A stretch of DNA of 64,000 nucleotides, taken from Candidatus Flexifilum breve. Its GTDB lineage: Bacteria > Chloroflexota > Anaerolineae > Aggregatilineales > Phototrophicaceae. The stretch is from NCBI GenBank assembly GCA_016717205.1, contig JADKGC010000007.1, positions 124,001-188,000 of the forward strand, given 5' to 3'. Shown here in pieces: positions 1 through 8,764 of the stretch. A program made the position numbers and the translations under genes. The notes under the pieces are model-generated. The model saw only the letters and a list, made by a program, of their open reading frames with translations, was not told where the DNA came from and made no database searches. Within the stretch, counting starts at the first letter, position 1, and every line of letters starts with the position of its first letter.

Positions 1-213
1 GAGCAGAATCGGTTCTTCGAACGTCATGCTGTCGATGGCGACCGTCACCACCGGGCGATTCGCGTGCCGCATGGCGACCAGCGCGCCCGCCTCATCGACC
101 ATCCGCATGATCACGCCGCCATGTGCGTTGCCGTGACCATTCGCGTCCTGCGGCCCCATCAACGCGCTCAGCGTAAACCGGGAATCCGCGACTTTCTTGC
201 GCGTGCGTTCCAC
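1..213 (-). CDS. Acyl-CoA thioesterase-like hotdog protein (partial, C-terminus beyond window)
   Basis: Only the first 71 codons are in the window; the gene runs off the left edge. The reading starts VERTRKKVADSRF and contains MGPQDANGHGNAHGG followed by VIMRMVDEAGALVA. This is the start of the catalytic hotdog helix of the YciA/BFIT-type acyl-CoA thioesterase family, which hydrolyses acyl-CoA to free acid and CoA in the cytoplasm. The GTG start is chosen because a CAGGAGAG ribosome-binding site lies about 7 bases upstream and no in-frame ATG precedes it. The family assignment rests on the N-terminal motif only; substrate chain length cannot be judged. Confidence 0.75.
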   Translation of the reverse strand, partial: MERTRKKVADSRFTLSALMGPQDANGHGNAHGGVIMRMVDEAGALVAMRHANRPVVTVAIDSMTFEEPILL

Positions 214-314
214 TCGGCTGCTCTCCTGTTCTGTTGTGTGGCAGGTGAGTCAGTGACTGCTCGGGTCGCTGCCCCAATTTATAGCCTGCTGGTCGACCTC
301 GTCGACTCTGCTGG

Positions 315-355
315 CTCCCCTCCCCAAATTTGGGGAGGGGTCGGGGGTAGGGTGA
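315..355. repeat. Dispersed GC-rich palindromic repeat (GAGGGG family)
   Basis: A CCCCTCCCC arm and a GGGGAGGGG arm surround AAATT, followed by the tail TCGGGGGTAGGGTGA. It is one copy of the repeat family found in most intergenic gaps of this window, sitting between the two leftmost minus-strand genes. Confidence 0.7.
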
Positions 356-396
356 GATACAAGCCACCTTATCCCATCTGCTGTTTGTTGATCCGA

Positions 397-804
397 TTAA
401 GCGTTATCTTCGCCCGCGTCCGGCGCCAGGTCGGAGACACGCTTGAAGATATCCGGATCCCATTCTAGCACATCGATCTTGTCATAGCCGAGATCGCCGC
501 TTATGGGGGGGAGGGGGGCACGACCGGGGACTTTTGTCTTGGGGGGCACAGACGGGAGTTCGCTGGAATGGAGCAGGGGCGGACGTTTGGCGCTGCGTTT
601 GCGCACAATGCGTCCATCCGGGAATAGGTTGCCGATCCATTCGCCATACTTGGTGTACACGTCGTAGTATTCGGTACGCACAAAGCCGATATAGTCGCCG
701 CGCCCGTCGAAGAGATATTCGCCGAGCTTAGTCGCTTGCCAATCACCAGCCGTGTCGAAGATGAAGAACGGTTTGTTCGGATCAATGACGAATCTGCGGG
801 ACAT
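397..804 (-). CDS. Hypothetical protein with two YLFDGRGDYIG-like repeats
   Basis: A 135-residue protein with no signal peptide or membrane segment. The N-terminal 70 residues hold two related beta-hairpin-like units, GEYLFDGRGDYIGFVR and GEWIGNLFPDGRIVRKR, reminiscent of short Y/W-x-G beta repeats. The middle (about 80-105) is Pro/Lys-rich and likely disordered, and the C-terminus is acidic (DVLEWDPDIFKRV). It begins ATG with a modest GGAAAG ribosome-binding site. I do not recognise a named family; function unknown. Its base composition matches the neighbours. Confidence 0.6.
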   Translation of the reverse strand: MSRRFVIDPNKPFFIFDTAGDWQATKLGEYLFDGRGDYIGFVRTEYYDVYTKYGEWIGNLFPDGRIVRKRSAKRPPLLHSSELPSVPPKTKVPGRAPLPPISGDLGYDKIDVLEWDPDIFKRVSDLAPDAGEDNA

Positions 805-859
805 GAACTTTCCTTGGCATGATTACAATGCTCTTGGATTATATATGGGGATAAACTCG

Positions 860-972
860 CGTGCGGCTTAAGAAAGACCTGCGGGAGAACGGGAAGTTTT
901 TGTTTGTGTGCCAGAATTGCCAGTCTGGGCAAACTAGTAGTTTTCGGGACGCAATGATGCAGTTTAACTAAT
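860..972 (+). pseudogene. Possible remnant small CxxC protein ending inside a MITE-like repeat
   Basis: A GTG-started frame of 36 codons reads VRLKKDLRENGKFLFVCQNCQSG and then passes into the left terminal repeat of the element at 948-1095, where it stops at TAA. The CxxC pair and charged N-terminus look protein-like, and the frame is divergent from the 397-804 gene. The last dozen residues are encoded by the repeat, so this is either a short gene truncated by insertion or a chance frame. No strong ribosome-binding site is visible. Confidence 0.25.
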
Positions 973-1095
973 GATCGCGGATATTGGCTGTAGGGGCGAC
1001 CCTATGTGGTCGCCCATGAACGGGTGGGGACACTACCTCTCCCCCTACATTCGGGATCTCCGTACTCATAAGTTAAATTGCATCATCGCGTCCGC
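948..1095. mobile_element. MITE-like element with about 27-bp terminal inverted repeats
   Basis: The left end GGGACGCAATGATGCAGTTT plus AACTAATG is matched in inverse orientation by the right end (positions about 1068-1095, AGTTAAATTGCATCATCGCG then TCCGC). About 24 of 27 aligned positions agree. The 90-base interior has no gene but holds a smaller palindrome (GGGGCGACC...GGTCGCCC). A solo copy of the same end lies at about 30679-30705. The left coordinate is accurate to about 2 bases. Confidence 0.55.
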
Positions 1096-1146
1096 TGTCT
1101 GTACCACTGTTAGGCAAATCTGCTTGCTTCTGCAAACGATGTTTTC

Positions 1147-1226
1147 TCCCCTCTCCTCGTTTCGGAGAAGTGTCGGGAGTGAAGTTGGTTTTACCCCTCT
1201 CCTCTAGGAGAGGGTTGGGGTGAGGC
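1147..1226. repeat. Two dispersed GAGAGGGG-family repeats in tandem
   Basis: Copy 1 (1147-1185) is degenerate, with CCCCTCTCCTCGTTTCGGAG followed by a diverged tail; copy 2 (1193-1226) is typical. The gap 805-1266 holds only the possible remnant frame, the MITE-like element and these repeats; I see no other gene in it. Confidence 0.7.
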
Positions 1227-1266
1227 TATCTTTTGCCGCGCCAAGACGGGCAGAGAGGCGGTTGCT

Positions 1267-2394
1267 TTACCCTAGCATCGACCGATACACGCTCGCCAAC
1301 TGCTGCGCCGCTGCATCCCACGTGAACGTCTTCGCGCGTTCCAACCCGCGCCGCGACAACTCCGCGCGTAACGCCGCATCTGTGATCAGCCGTTCCAGCG
1401 CCCCGGTGATTGCGTCCTGATCGCTCGGGTTGACCATAATCCCCGTGTCACCTGCTACTTCCGGCAGCGACGATACGTTGGAAGTCAGCACCGGCGTCCC
1501 GCACGCCATCGATTCCAGCACGGGGATGCCAAAACCTTCGTACAGGGAGGGCAGGGCCGTGATCAGCGCTTGGCTGTACAGGGCAGGTAAGTCGGCATCA
1601 TCCGCAAAGCCCGTCATGCGCACGTAGTCGGTCATCCCGGTCGACCGGATCGTCTCATAGATCGGGTCTTCCAGCCAGCCTTTCCCGCCGACGATCACCA
1701 AACCAACATCATGGCCACTTGCCCGCAGGGCTGCCAACGCCTTGATCAGCCGGGCGTAGTTTTTGCGCGGCTGCACCGTCCCCACTGAGAGAATGTACGG
1801 CCGCTCCGGAATCTGGTATTTCGCCCGGATCGACGGCACTTCTGTGCGCTGAAAGCGCGCATCCACGCCGCTCAACAGCACGGTGATCTTCTCGGCGGGC
1901 GTCTGGTACAGCGCGATCAAATCATCTTTCGTCGCCTGTGAGTCCGCTAGCACATGATCCGCGCGGCGCACGGAGCGCGGCACGACGACATCGAGATACG
2001 CTTTCAGGGATGGACTCGCCGCCTCGGGCACGCGCACAAACGACAGGTCATGCACGGTGAGCAGCGTGCGCGTCGTGGAGCGTGTCGGCGGCAGCGTGAA
2101 ATCCGTTGCGTGATACAGGTCGACTTTTCCGGTGAACAGCTCGACGTGCAGCGGCACTTGGGCGCGCTGCCACAGCCGCGCCAGCCACAGCGGCGTGATC
2201 GAGGTGCCCCGCCACGTGAAGTTGCTGCCCGGCACAGCGGGCAGCGGCTTTTGCGCCGTGACCCCGCTCACGAACAGACGGTAATCGGTCGCCGTGTCGA
2301 GCCGCGCCAGCGCCGTGATGAGCTCGCGCACATACCGCCCGATGCCGCCGCCTTGCTCATAGGCCGCTGTATAGTCGATTCCGATGCTTGGCAT
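1267..2394 (-). CDS. GT4-family glycosyltransferase
   Basis: A 375-residue cytoplasmic GT-B fold enzyme that would transfer a sugar from a nucleotide-sugar donor to a growing glycan. The N-terminus has the Gly-rich acceptor-side loop (AYEQGGGIGRYVRELI). The middle has the ILSVGTVQPRKNYARLI donor-domain start, and the C-terminal half has the family EX7E region SLYEGFGIPVLESMACGTPV (two Glu of the catalytic/donor site). The start at MPSIGIDY is preferred over an upstream ATG because the 16 extra residues are encoded by a dispersed repeat. It is the last gene of a minus-strand polysaccharide block (GtrA, O-antigen ligases, UXS). The acceptor and sugar are not predictable. Confidence 0.9.
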   Translation of the reverse strand: MPSIGIDYTAAYEQGGGIGRYVRELITALARLDTATDYRLFVSGVTAQKPLPAVPGSNFTWRGTSITPLWLARLWQRAQVPLHVELFTGKVDLYHATDFTLPPTRSTTRTLLTVHDLSFVRVPEAASPSLKAYLDVVVPRSVRRADHVLADSQATKDDLIALYQTPAEKITVLLSGVDARFQRTEVPSIRAKYQIPERPYILSVGTVQPRKNYARLIKALAALRASGHDVGLVIVGGKGWLEDPIYETIRSTGMTDYVRMTGFADDADLPALYSQALITALPSLYEGFGIPVLESMACGTPVLTSNVSSLPEVAGDTGIMVNPSDQDAITGALERLITDAALRAELSRRGLERAKTFTWDAAAQQLASVYRSMLG

Positions 2395-2435
2395 TGGGGT
2401 TAACCTGACTCCCGCAGATCGCAGGGTGAGAGTAT

Positions 2436-2513
2436 GTTTCACCCCTCTCCTCTAGGAGAGGGGTCGGGGGTGAGGTTTCGTTCCCCTCTCACTTGGGAGA
2501 AGGGAGAGGGGAA
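2436..2513. repeat. Two dispersed GAGAGGGG-family repeats
   Basis: The full gap between the GtrA and glycosyltransferase genes is filled by CCCCTCTCCTCTAGGAGAGG plus its GGGGGTGAGG tail and a second copy starting CCCCTCTCACTTGGGAGAAG. They form hairpins in the transcript but lack a T-tract. Confidence 0.7.
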
Positions 2514-2515
2514 TC

Positions 2516-3094
2516 CTACTTAACGTCCTTGTACGTCCAGTAGCGATTCGCGAGGAAATTCCACACCATCACGATGATCACGCCGATCAGCCAGGCCACC
2601 ATCGTGCCGAGTTTCGCTTCGGCGCTCTCCGACGGCACATAGCCCGGTCGCAGCAGTTGAATTTCCGGCAGGAAAACCGGCATCAGCGCAGTGCCGAGCC
2701 AGTGATACGCATTGCTGATCCAGATTGTTCGCCCGAACCATCCCACGAAGCTAATCACGAAGAACTGCGCCAACTGCTTGCGGATTGAACTGGAACGCGA
2801 ATCCGGGTAGGTCCAGTAGCGATTCCAGATGAAGTTGCTGGCCACGGCGATAATAAAGGCGATACTGCTGGCCACAGCGACCTTGAGGTCTTTGCTCGGT
2901 TCGACCGGGGCGAGGATCGTCGCTTGGAGGATGAACAGCGTTCCGGCGTCGATCATGGCGCCGAGGGCGCCGACAATGGCAAATTTGAGGAAGCGCTCGA
3001 GTTCTTTCGCTTTGCCCCCGCCCATGCGGGAGGCAATGGTTTGAATCGGTGCATCCAGCGGGTTACGAACGGCGATACGTCGGATATGCGTCAT
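2516..3094 (-). CDS. GtrA-like membrane protein
   Basis: A 192-residue protein with four predicted transmembrane segments. Segments 1-2 (about 38-60 and 68-90) contain FLKFAIVGALGAMIDAGTLF and a segment ending in NFIWNRYWTY; segments 3-4 cover residues 105-128 and 162-182, and the protein ends with NRYWTYKDVK. The repeated NxxWNRYWTY/NFLANRYWTY motif is typical of the GtrA/DPMS-associated family, thought to help flip polyprenyl-linked sugars across the membrane. It lies immediately downstream of an O-antigen ligase (overlapping by 4 bases), so the two are probably translated together. Confidence 0.85.
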   Translation of the reverse strand: MTHIRRIAVRNPLDAPIQTIASRMGGGKAKELERFLKFAIVGALGAMIDAGTLFILQATILAPVEPSKDLKVAVASSIAFIIAVASNFIWNRYWTYPDSRSSSIRKQLAQFFVISFVGWFGRTIWISNAYHWLGTALMPVFLPEIQLLRPGYVPSESAEAKLGTMVAWLIGVIIVMVWNFLANRYWTYKDVK

Positions 3095-4552
3095 AGACCT
3101 AGATTCTCTTGTCCTCTAACTTCGTGCTGGAGTAGGGCGAGGATGCCAAGCATCACGCCCATGTGCATGAACAAATTGTTCACCCACAGGTTATCCGTGA
3201 AGCTGTGGACAGCTAAATAGACCCAGGTACCGAGCAAACCCACAGCTGTGAAGCGGCTCAGTTGATCGGGGTGACGCCGTACGCGCCAGGTGATCCACCC
3301 GATCATCACCCAAAGTGCCACATAACTGAGCAATCCTATCATGCCAGTCTCTGCTAAAACATTCAAGTAGTAATTATGCGCATGGCCGAGCGCTAGCTCC
3401 CAGTTCATGAGACTGTAAGCCGGATACGCAGCCTCGTAGTTGCCGAAGCCTACCCCGAGCAGCGGGTTGGCGGTCGCCATGTTGACCGCCGCCTGCCAGT
3501 GTGCCAAACGCTCGATCACGGCGTAATTCTCGGCGGTGATGGTCACGCCGCGCACGTCGTTGATGGCAAACGTCTCCTGCGTGAAGCTGTTGATGCGCGC
3601 CACAATCGACGCGGGGACGCGCCCTGTCGTCCACAGGAATACGCCGAGCGCCGCGCCGACGACGATCAGCCCGAGGCCGTAGCCCGTGCGGCGGGGCAGA
3701 GCGAACGCCATCATGCCGAGCGAGGCAGCGAAGGCCAACCACGCGCCGCGGCTCACCGACACGTACACGCCAATGGCCATCAATCCAAATGCGATCCCGT
3801 AAAACGCCACTGGGACGATATCCGCCAGCGCGATCGGCGCGCGCCGCCCTTTGCGCCATAGGCGCAGCCCATATCCGCCCGCCGACATCAGCGCCAGTGG
3901 GGCGAGCAGCCCCATGAAGCCGCCAAACGGATTCGGCTGTCCGAACGTCCCAAAGGCGCGGAAATGGTTGCCATTCACCAGCAGATGCAGCGCGCCGCTC
4001 CCGCCGAAATACTCGTAGATGCCGATCAACGCGTTGCCGATACCCGCTACAGTCAGCGCGAATACAATCCACTCGCGTCCCTGCTTTTTGCTGCCCAAGG
4101 TCGTACACGATGGCAATCAGCAGCAGAATCTGCGCCCACTTCAGCCATTCGTTGAGCCATGCACTCATGCTCCACGCGCTGAACGCCGACAGACTCGCCG
4201 CTGCGAAAAACCCGATTACCGGGAGGTAGATCGGCGTCCAGCGGATGCGCGGCAGCCTCCGGTGATTGACGAGTGCCGCGCTCGCCCACACGCCGATCAG
4301 CAGAATCAGGCTCAGTTGACCGATGTCGAGGGGCAGTTGGACAGCCGCTTCGGTGGCGATCAGCGTGCGCAAGGGTGCGAAGACCAGCAGGAACACCAGC
4401 CCCGCATAGGGTGTGATCACGATGCAGGTGATCAGTGCTGCCAGCGCCAACCCCGCGCCGGAAATCGGGGCCGGGAGCAGGGCACTCGCCATGCCGAACA
4501 GCAAGGCGAGCATTCCCCATAGGACGCTGTGACGCGAGCGGGTCGTGATCAT
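3091..4552 (-). CDS. O-antigen ligase/polymerase family membrane protein (one frameshift)
   Basis: A polytopic protein of about 487 residues if restored. The N-terminal part (4552 to about 4090) holds MLALLFGMASALLPAPI and several helices up to LLIAIVYDLG. The rest continues in another frame from KQGREWIVFALT to the Wzy_C signature region ANPLLGVGFGNYE and the loop LGHAHNYYLNVLAETG. The break lies in a run of five A (coding strand; plus-strand 4085-4089): removing one A restores a continuous protein. It is likely an oligosaccharide polymerase or ligase acting on the outer face of the membrane. A sequencing error is the simplest explanation of the break, but a real lesion is possible. Confidence 0.85.
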
Positions 4553-4559
4553 ACGCAGC

Positions 4560-5495
4560 TTAGATGACGTCGCGGAAGTACGCTACTGTCGGCGGCAAAC
4601 CTTCCGCCAGCGTGACTTTCGGCTGCCAACCGAGGATTTCTTTGGCGCGAGTTGTATCGGGACGGCGCATCTGCGGGTCGCCCTTGATGCGTTCGCTCTC
4701 CTTCATGATGATCCCGGCCTTGTTGCCCGTCAGTTCGTTCACGATTTCCGCGAAGCGCAGCACGGTCATTTCTTCGGTCGTGCCAATGTTGACCGGTTCG
4801 GCGAAGTCGCTCAGCAGCAGACGGTACACGCCTTCGACGAGGTCGCTCACGTACTGGAAGCTGCGGGTCTGTGATCCGTCGCCGTACACGGTCAGCGGTT
4901 CACCCCGGAGCGCCTGCCCGACGAGGTTGGGCACAACGCGGCCATCATCCAGACGCATGCGCGGCCCGTAGGTGTTGAAAATGCGGACGATGCGGGTCGC
5001 CAGCCCGTGTTCGCGATGGTACGCCATCGTCAGCGACTCGGCGAAGCGCTTGGCTTCGTCGTAGCACCCGCGCGGGCCAATCGTGTCCACGTTGCCGAAG
5101 TAGGTTTCGGCCTGCGGATGCACCAGCGGGTCGCCGTAAATTTCCGATGTCGACGCGATCAGGAAGCGGGCTTCCTTGGCCAGCGCCAACCCGAGTGCGT
5201 TATGCGTGCCCAGCGCGCCGACTTTCAGCGTCTGGATCGGGAATTTCAGATAGTCGATTGGACTGGCGGGCGAAGCAAAGTGCAGCACCGCATCCAGTGG
5301 TCCTTTGACGAAGATGTAGTTGGACACATCGTGGCGAATGAAGCTGAAATTGGCATTGCCTGCCAGATGGGCGATGTTTCGCTGATTGCCCGTGATTACG
5401 TTATCCATGCCGATAACCGTGTGACCTTCGTTCAAGAAGCGGTCACAGAGATGAGAGCCGAGAAATCCGGCTGCTCCAGTGATGAGAACGCGCAA
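4560..5495 (-). CDS. UDP-glucuronate decarboxylase-like NAD-dependent epimerase
   Basis: An extended short-chain dehydrogenase of 311 residues. It starts with the NAD-binding GAAGFLGSHL (residues 7-16), has the catalytic Tyr-Lys pair in GCYDEAKR (about 143-150), FNTYGPRMR, and the late ERIKGDPQMRRPDTTRAKEI region typical of UDP-glucuronate decarboxylase (UXS), which makes UDP-xylose from UDP-glucuronate with internal NAD recycling. Translation appears to start at TTG, with AGGATAGG upstream; no in-frame ATG or GTG fits. It sits between the two O-antigen ligase genes (7-base gaps on each side), so UDP-xylose may feed the polysaccharide made here. Confidence 0.85.
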   Translation of the reverse strand: MRVLITGAAGFLGSHLCDRFLNEGHTVIGMDNVITGNQRNIAHLAGNANFSFIRHDVSNYIFVKGPLDAVLHFASPASPIDYLKFPIQTLKVGALGTHNALGLALAKEARFLIASTSEIYGDPLVHPQAETYFGNVDTIGPRGCYDEAKRFAESLTMAYHREHGLATRIVRIFNTYGPRMRLDDGRVVPNLVGQALRGEPLTVYGDGSQTRSFQYVSDLVEGVYRLLLSDFAEPVNIGTTEEMTVLRFAEIVNELTGNKAGIIMKESERIKGDPQMRRPDTTRAKEILGWQPKVTLAEGLPPTVAYFRDVI

Positions 5496-5502
5496 GTCGG
5501 AC

Positions 5503-8500
5503 CTATCCTTCCTGACTGATTACCTGAGTCGAGTCTACCAGAGAACTGGGCGGTTGTCTGTGTAGATTGCTCGCGATCCCCAACAAAAACATAAAAATTA
5601 CCGCGAGGTCGGGGACGAATACGCTGTTGTCGACCAGCCCGTGCGCCAGCAAGTTGAGCATGCTGCCCATCGCCCCGATGACCAACGCCAGTCGCAGTCT
5701 CTCCGGTTGTCCGCGGTACACGCGGATCGTCGTCTGCCAGAAGGCAGCTTGAACCGCGACGAAGATCAGCAGCCCGCCCGCGCCCAAGCGCACCAGCCAG
5801 TCGAGGATCCAGTTGTGCGGATGTGATAGGCTCGGCTCTTGCCAGGCATCCGGCATCATATATTGCCCACGGAACGCATCCAGGAACTGGTCCAGTCCCC
5901 AACCCGTCAGCGGCCGCTCGGCGATCATCTGGAGCGCACTTTGCCACACCCGCACGCGGAAAAAGCTCGTGCCCTCGCCGAAATCAAACACCCGCGCGAA
6001 GCGCGGCGACTGCATCGCCAACGCGAACACCGCCGCGCCCACGCCTGCTAGCCCAACGACCGCTAGTCGTGCCCGTCGTCGCAGCGCCAGCAGCAGCACC
6101 AGCAGTGCCGCCCCTGGAAGGCCGATGAACAGCGCGCCCGCGCTTTGGCTCAACACCGCCGCGATCCCCATCACGCCGAGCGCACCCAGGCCGAACAGCC
6201 GCCGCGTTCGGTCAAGCGGCACGAGCACGAACGCCAGCGCGAACGGAAAGCACCGCCCGATCAGCAAGCCGACGTTGTTTGGCGACCCGTACACGCTCGC
6301 CAACCGCTGCGCGCCGCCTTCCGCGGTGATCACGCCTTGCCCGCTGGCGAATAACACCAAGCCGATGACCGACACAATTACGCCCGCGATGACGAACGCA
6401 TCGACTACCCGCAGCAGATCTTTGATTTCGCGCGCTGTCGTTCGCAGCATCAGATAGAGCAGGGCGGGCTCAATGACCATGACGCGCAGCTCGGTGATCG
6501 CTTTACCGCGATCCGCCGCCCACAGCACCGACAGCACGCTCCACACCACCAGCGCCACCACCCCCCAATCTAGCGTCGTGAGGCGTCTTCCCCCTCTCCT
6601 CATTTCGGAGAGGGGGTTAGGGGGTGAGGCTAATCCCCCCTCTCCGGAGGGAGAGGGGCCGGGGGTGAAATTCGCTTTTTTCGGCGCTAACGCTTGTACC
6701 ATCTTCAAGCCCCACGCCGCTGCCGTGATGAGAATTACCAGTTCCGCCATCGGAAACGCGAACTTGTACAGTTCTACCGGGAACAGGAAGAACGGCGCAT
6801 AGAAAACGGTCAGCATTACGCCGAGTTCCACGCGGTGATACACGATCACGAACAACACGAGGCACGCGAGGATCGTCACCACCATATGGGGCTGTATATA
6901 GATCAAACCTGCTGTAACCAGCGCCAGCCCGAGCTGAACGGGTTCGCGCCGGAACACGTTCGGTACGGCGTCATTCCATGTCAGCAGCATGCCGATCATC
7001 ACCGCCAGCGAAGTGACAACACTCAGCACCAACTGCCCGACGCCGCCGAGCGCTGACCACAGCTTTCCAAGACGCTGCCACAGCGGCGACCAGTTGATCC
7101 GCGCCAGCGCTAGCCCCGCAGCGACCAAACTCACCGCCGCCGTGACCAGCGCCACGCCGATCTGCCGGTCATACGGAGCAGCTAGATCGCCCGAACTCAC
7201 AGCAATGCCCGCTAGCGCCCACTGATCCCATCCGCGATCCGCCACGACGTGCAGCGTATGCGCTTCATTCCCGAGATCCTGTGCCACGGCTATGACGACC
7301 AACTCTGGTAGTTCCGATCCACTGCGCAGGTTGATGAAGGCATTCCCGTTCGGGTCATGCGGCGCGGCGTTGGCGAGATCCGCCCGTCCGTCAATCGTGG
7401 GGTAGAGGAAAGCCAGATAATCGCCCTGCCGCAGCAGTAGCGCCACGCTGGATCCGACGAAGTCGACCTCAAACTGGCTGTCGTTGATCCAACCGATATC
7501 CGCGCCCAGTTCCCCGAATGTCCACACGCCGCTGTAGCGGGTATACGGATTCGCTGGGAAGTACAGCCCGTTCTGCGCCGCATTGACTTGGGGACGATCA
7601 ATTAGCGCGTTGAGCAGCGGCGTTGCTCCTCCCCGCTGATCGACCAGCGCGAACCCCCACTGCGGATCGTCGGGCGGAGCGACAGGCTGCCACTCTCGTA
7701 GGATCATCCCACCGATCCACGGCCATTCTCGTTCCGCGCGCTCCAGTGCTCCGACTGTGTACGCTACCCGCTCATCGGCTGTGACTTGCCCCCAGATCGA
7801 CGGTGCGCCCGTCCAATCAGCTGGCAGACTGTTCCAGCCCCACGCCGATGCCCACAGCGCCTTCTGGCCATCGCCGTACTCCAGCATGATGTCGCGCAGC
7901 GCCACGATCCTTGAAAAATTCAATACGTTGGGATCGACCGTGTAGTCCTCTGGTGGTCGATCAAAGCCGTACGGCTTCGCGGCGACCGCATCCATGAAGT
8001 CCGCTGCGCCAAGGCGATACAAATCGTCCAAGTACGTCACATCGCTGATGTTGAGCGCCGTATTCTCCGTCGTCGGCGCGAGTGCTGCCGCGATTACCGT
8101 CGCCCCGGCGTCCGCGCTGTGAATCGCGGCGTAGGCGGCCTGCAGCAGCGCCGCGTAGTCTGCTGCACGAGGTTCATAGCCTCCCCAGGCCGCTGTCAGG
8201 TTCGGCTCGTCCCAGATCTGATAGAAATCAATTGTCTGCCCATAGCGTGCTGAAAACTCTGCCGCAAACCGCGCGAACGCCGCCGGATCGTCGGGCGCCG
8301 CCGATCTATGAGAGGCATCTGTCGGGGCGAGGCTTGCCTCGCCCGCAGCCCATTCGGGACTATTCATCAGCACCGCGACCAGCTTCAGATCGCGCCCCTC
8401 AAACGCCGCCACGATTTGATCCCACGCCGACCAATCGTATTCGCCCTCGGTCGCCTCGATTTCATCCCAGCGCACAAACTGCCGCACCCAGTGCACCTGC

Positions 8501-8727
8501 GCTGCTTTCATAAGATCGAGCTGTTGGGCGAGTTCTTGCTCATTGTATTGCGTGAGTTCTGCGTTTACGCCGAGCAGCGGTTGTCGAAACGGCAAATCCG
8601 CCGTCTGCGTCGCATCGACATAGCCGCGCAGGCGTTCATCGCGTTCGCGCGCTGTACCTGCCGCCGCGACGCTGCTGCCGCACAGCGCCATCAGCGCTAC
8701 CAGCGCAATGATGATGTCTCGTCTCAT
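5503..8727 (-). CDS. Fusion of glycosidase-like domain and O-antigen ligase domain
   Basis: A 1074-residue protein. Residues 1-24 are a signal peptide. Residues about 45-390 resemble the TIM-barrel of GH5/GH39-type enzymes (WVRQFVRWDEIEATEGEYDW, FYQIWDEPNLTAAWGG with the likely acid/base Glu). Residues 390-520 form a beta-rich extracytoplasmic part. From about 530 onward there are a dozen hydrophobic segments and the Wzy_C-type region PLTGWGLDQFLDAF and SLSHPHNWILDWLV. The layout suggests a surface glycosidase-like module tied to a polysaccharide ligase. Two dispersed repeats are translated in frame, at residues about 128-134 and 686-712. It is the first gene of the minus-strand block. The glycosidase may be inactive; its nucleophile is not identified. 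Confidence 0.85.
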   Translation of the reverse strand: MRRDIIIALVALMALCGSSVAAAGTARERDERLRGYVDATQTADLPFRQPLLGVNAELTQYNEQELAQQLDLMKAAQVHWVRQFVRWDEIEATEGEYDWSAWDQIVAAFEGRDLKLVAVLMNSPEWAAGEASLAPTDASHRSAAPDDPAAFARFAAEFSARYGQTIDFYQIWDEPNLTAAWGGYEPRAADYAALLQAAYAAIHSADAGATVIAAALAPTTENTALNISDVTYLDDLYRLGAADFMDAVAAKPYGFDRPPEDYTVDPNVLNFSRIVALRDIMLEYGDGQKALWASAWGWNSLPADWTGAPSIWGQVTADERVAYTVGALERAEREWPWIGGMILREWQPVAPPDDPQWGFALVDQRGGATPLLNALIDRPQVNAAQNGLYFPANPYTRYSGVWTFGELGADIGWINDSQFEVDFVGSSVALLLRQGDYLAFLYPTIDGRADLANAAPHDPNGNAFINLRSGSELPELVVIAVAQDLGNEAHTLHVVADRGWDQWALAGIAVSSGDLAAPYDRQIGVALVTAAVSLVAAGLALARINWSPLWQRLGKLWSALGGVGQLVLSVVTSLAVMIGMLLTWNDAVPNVFRREPVQLGLALVTAGLIYIQPHMVVTILACLVLFVIVYHRVELGVMLTVFYAPFFLFPVELYKFAFPMAELVILITAAAWGLKMVQALAPKKANFTPGPSPSGEGGLASPPNPLSEMRRGGRRLTTLDWGVVALVVWSVLSVLWAADRGKAITELRVMVIEPALLYLMLRTTAREIKDLLRVVDAFVIAGVIVSVIGLVLFASGQGVITAEGGAQRLASVYGSPNNVGLLIGRCFPFALAFVLVPLDRTRRLFGLGALGVMGIAAVLSQSAGALFIGLPGAALLVLLLALRRRARLAVVGLAGVGAAVFALAMQSPRFARVFDFGEGTSFFRVRVWQSALQMIAERPLTGWGLDQFLDAFRGQYMMPDAWQEPSLSHPHNWILDWLVRLGAGGLLIFVAVQAAFWQTTIRVYRGQPERLRLALVIGAMGSMLNLLAHGLVDNSVFVPDLAVIFMFLLGIASNLHRQPPSSLVDSTQVISQEG
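6590..6670. repeat. Dispersed repeats inside the coding frame of the fusion protein
   Basis: Two GAGAGGGG-family copies lie back to back (CCCCTCTCCTCATTTCGGAG and CCCCTCTCCGGAGGGAGAGG, each with a GGGGTGA-type tail). They keep the reading frame and add a Pro/Gly/Ser-rich loop (FTPGPSPSGEGGL) between two hydrophobic segments. Confidence 0.75.
8325..8344. repeat. Dispersed palindrome inside coding frame
   Basis: GGGCGAGGCTTGCCTCGCCC is a perfect 20-base palindrome apart from its centre. It is the same family as the palindromes at 8765, 14832, 22709 and 42804. Here it lies in the glycosidase-like domain and is translated as part of AAGEASLAP, directly after a conserved-looking strand. Confidence 0.65.
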
Positions 8728-8764
8728 GCCATCCTCTGAGGGGCGATCATGTTAGGGGTGGTAG

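Noticed and set aside
501..932. 143-codon minus-strand frame
   Set aside because: It overlaps the better-supported 397-804 gene on the same strand in another frame, with poor codon composition.
3374..4080. C-terminal part of the upstream O-antigen ligase frame (RVDCIRADCSGYRQRV onward)
   Set aside because: Arg/Ala-rich out-of-frame translation after the homopolymer break; the hydrophobic continuation is in the other frame.
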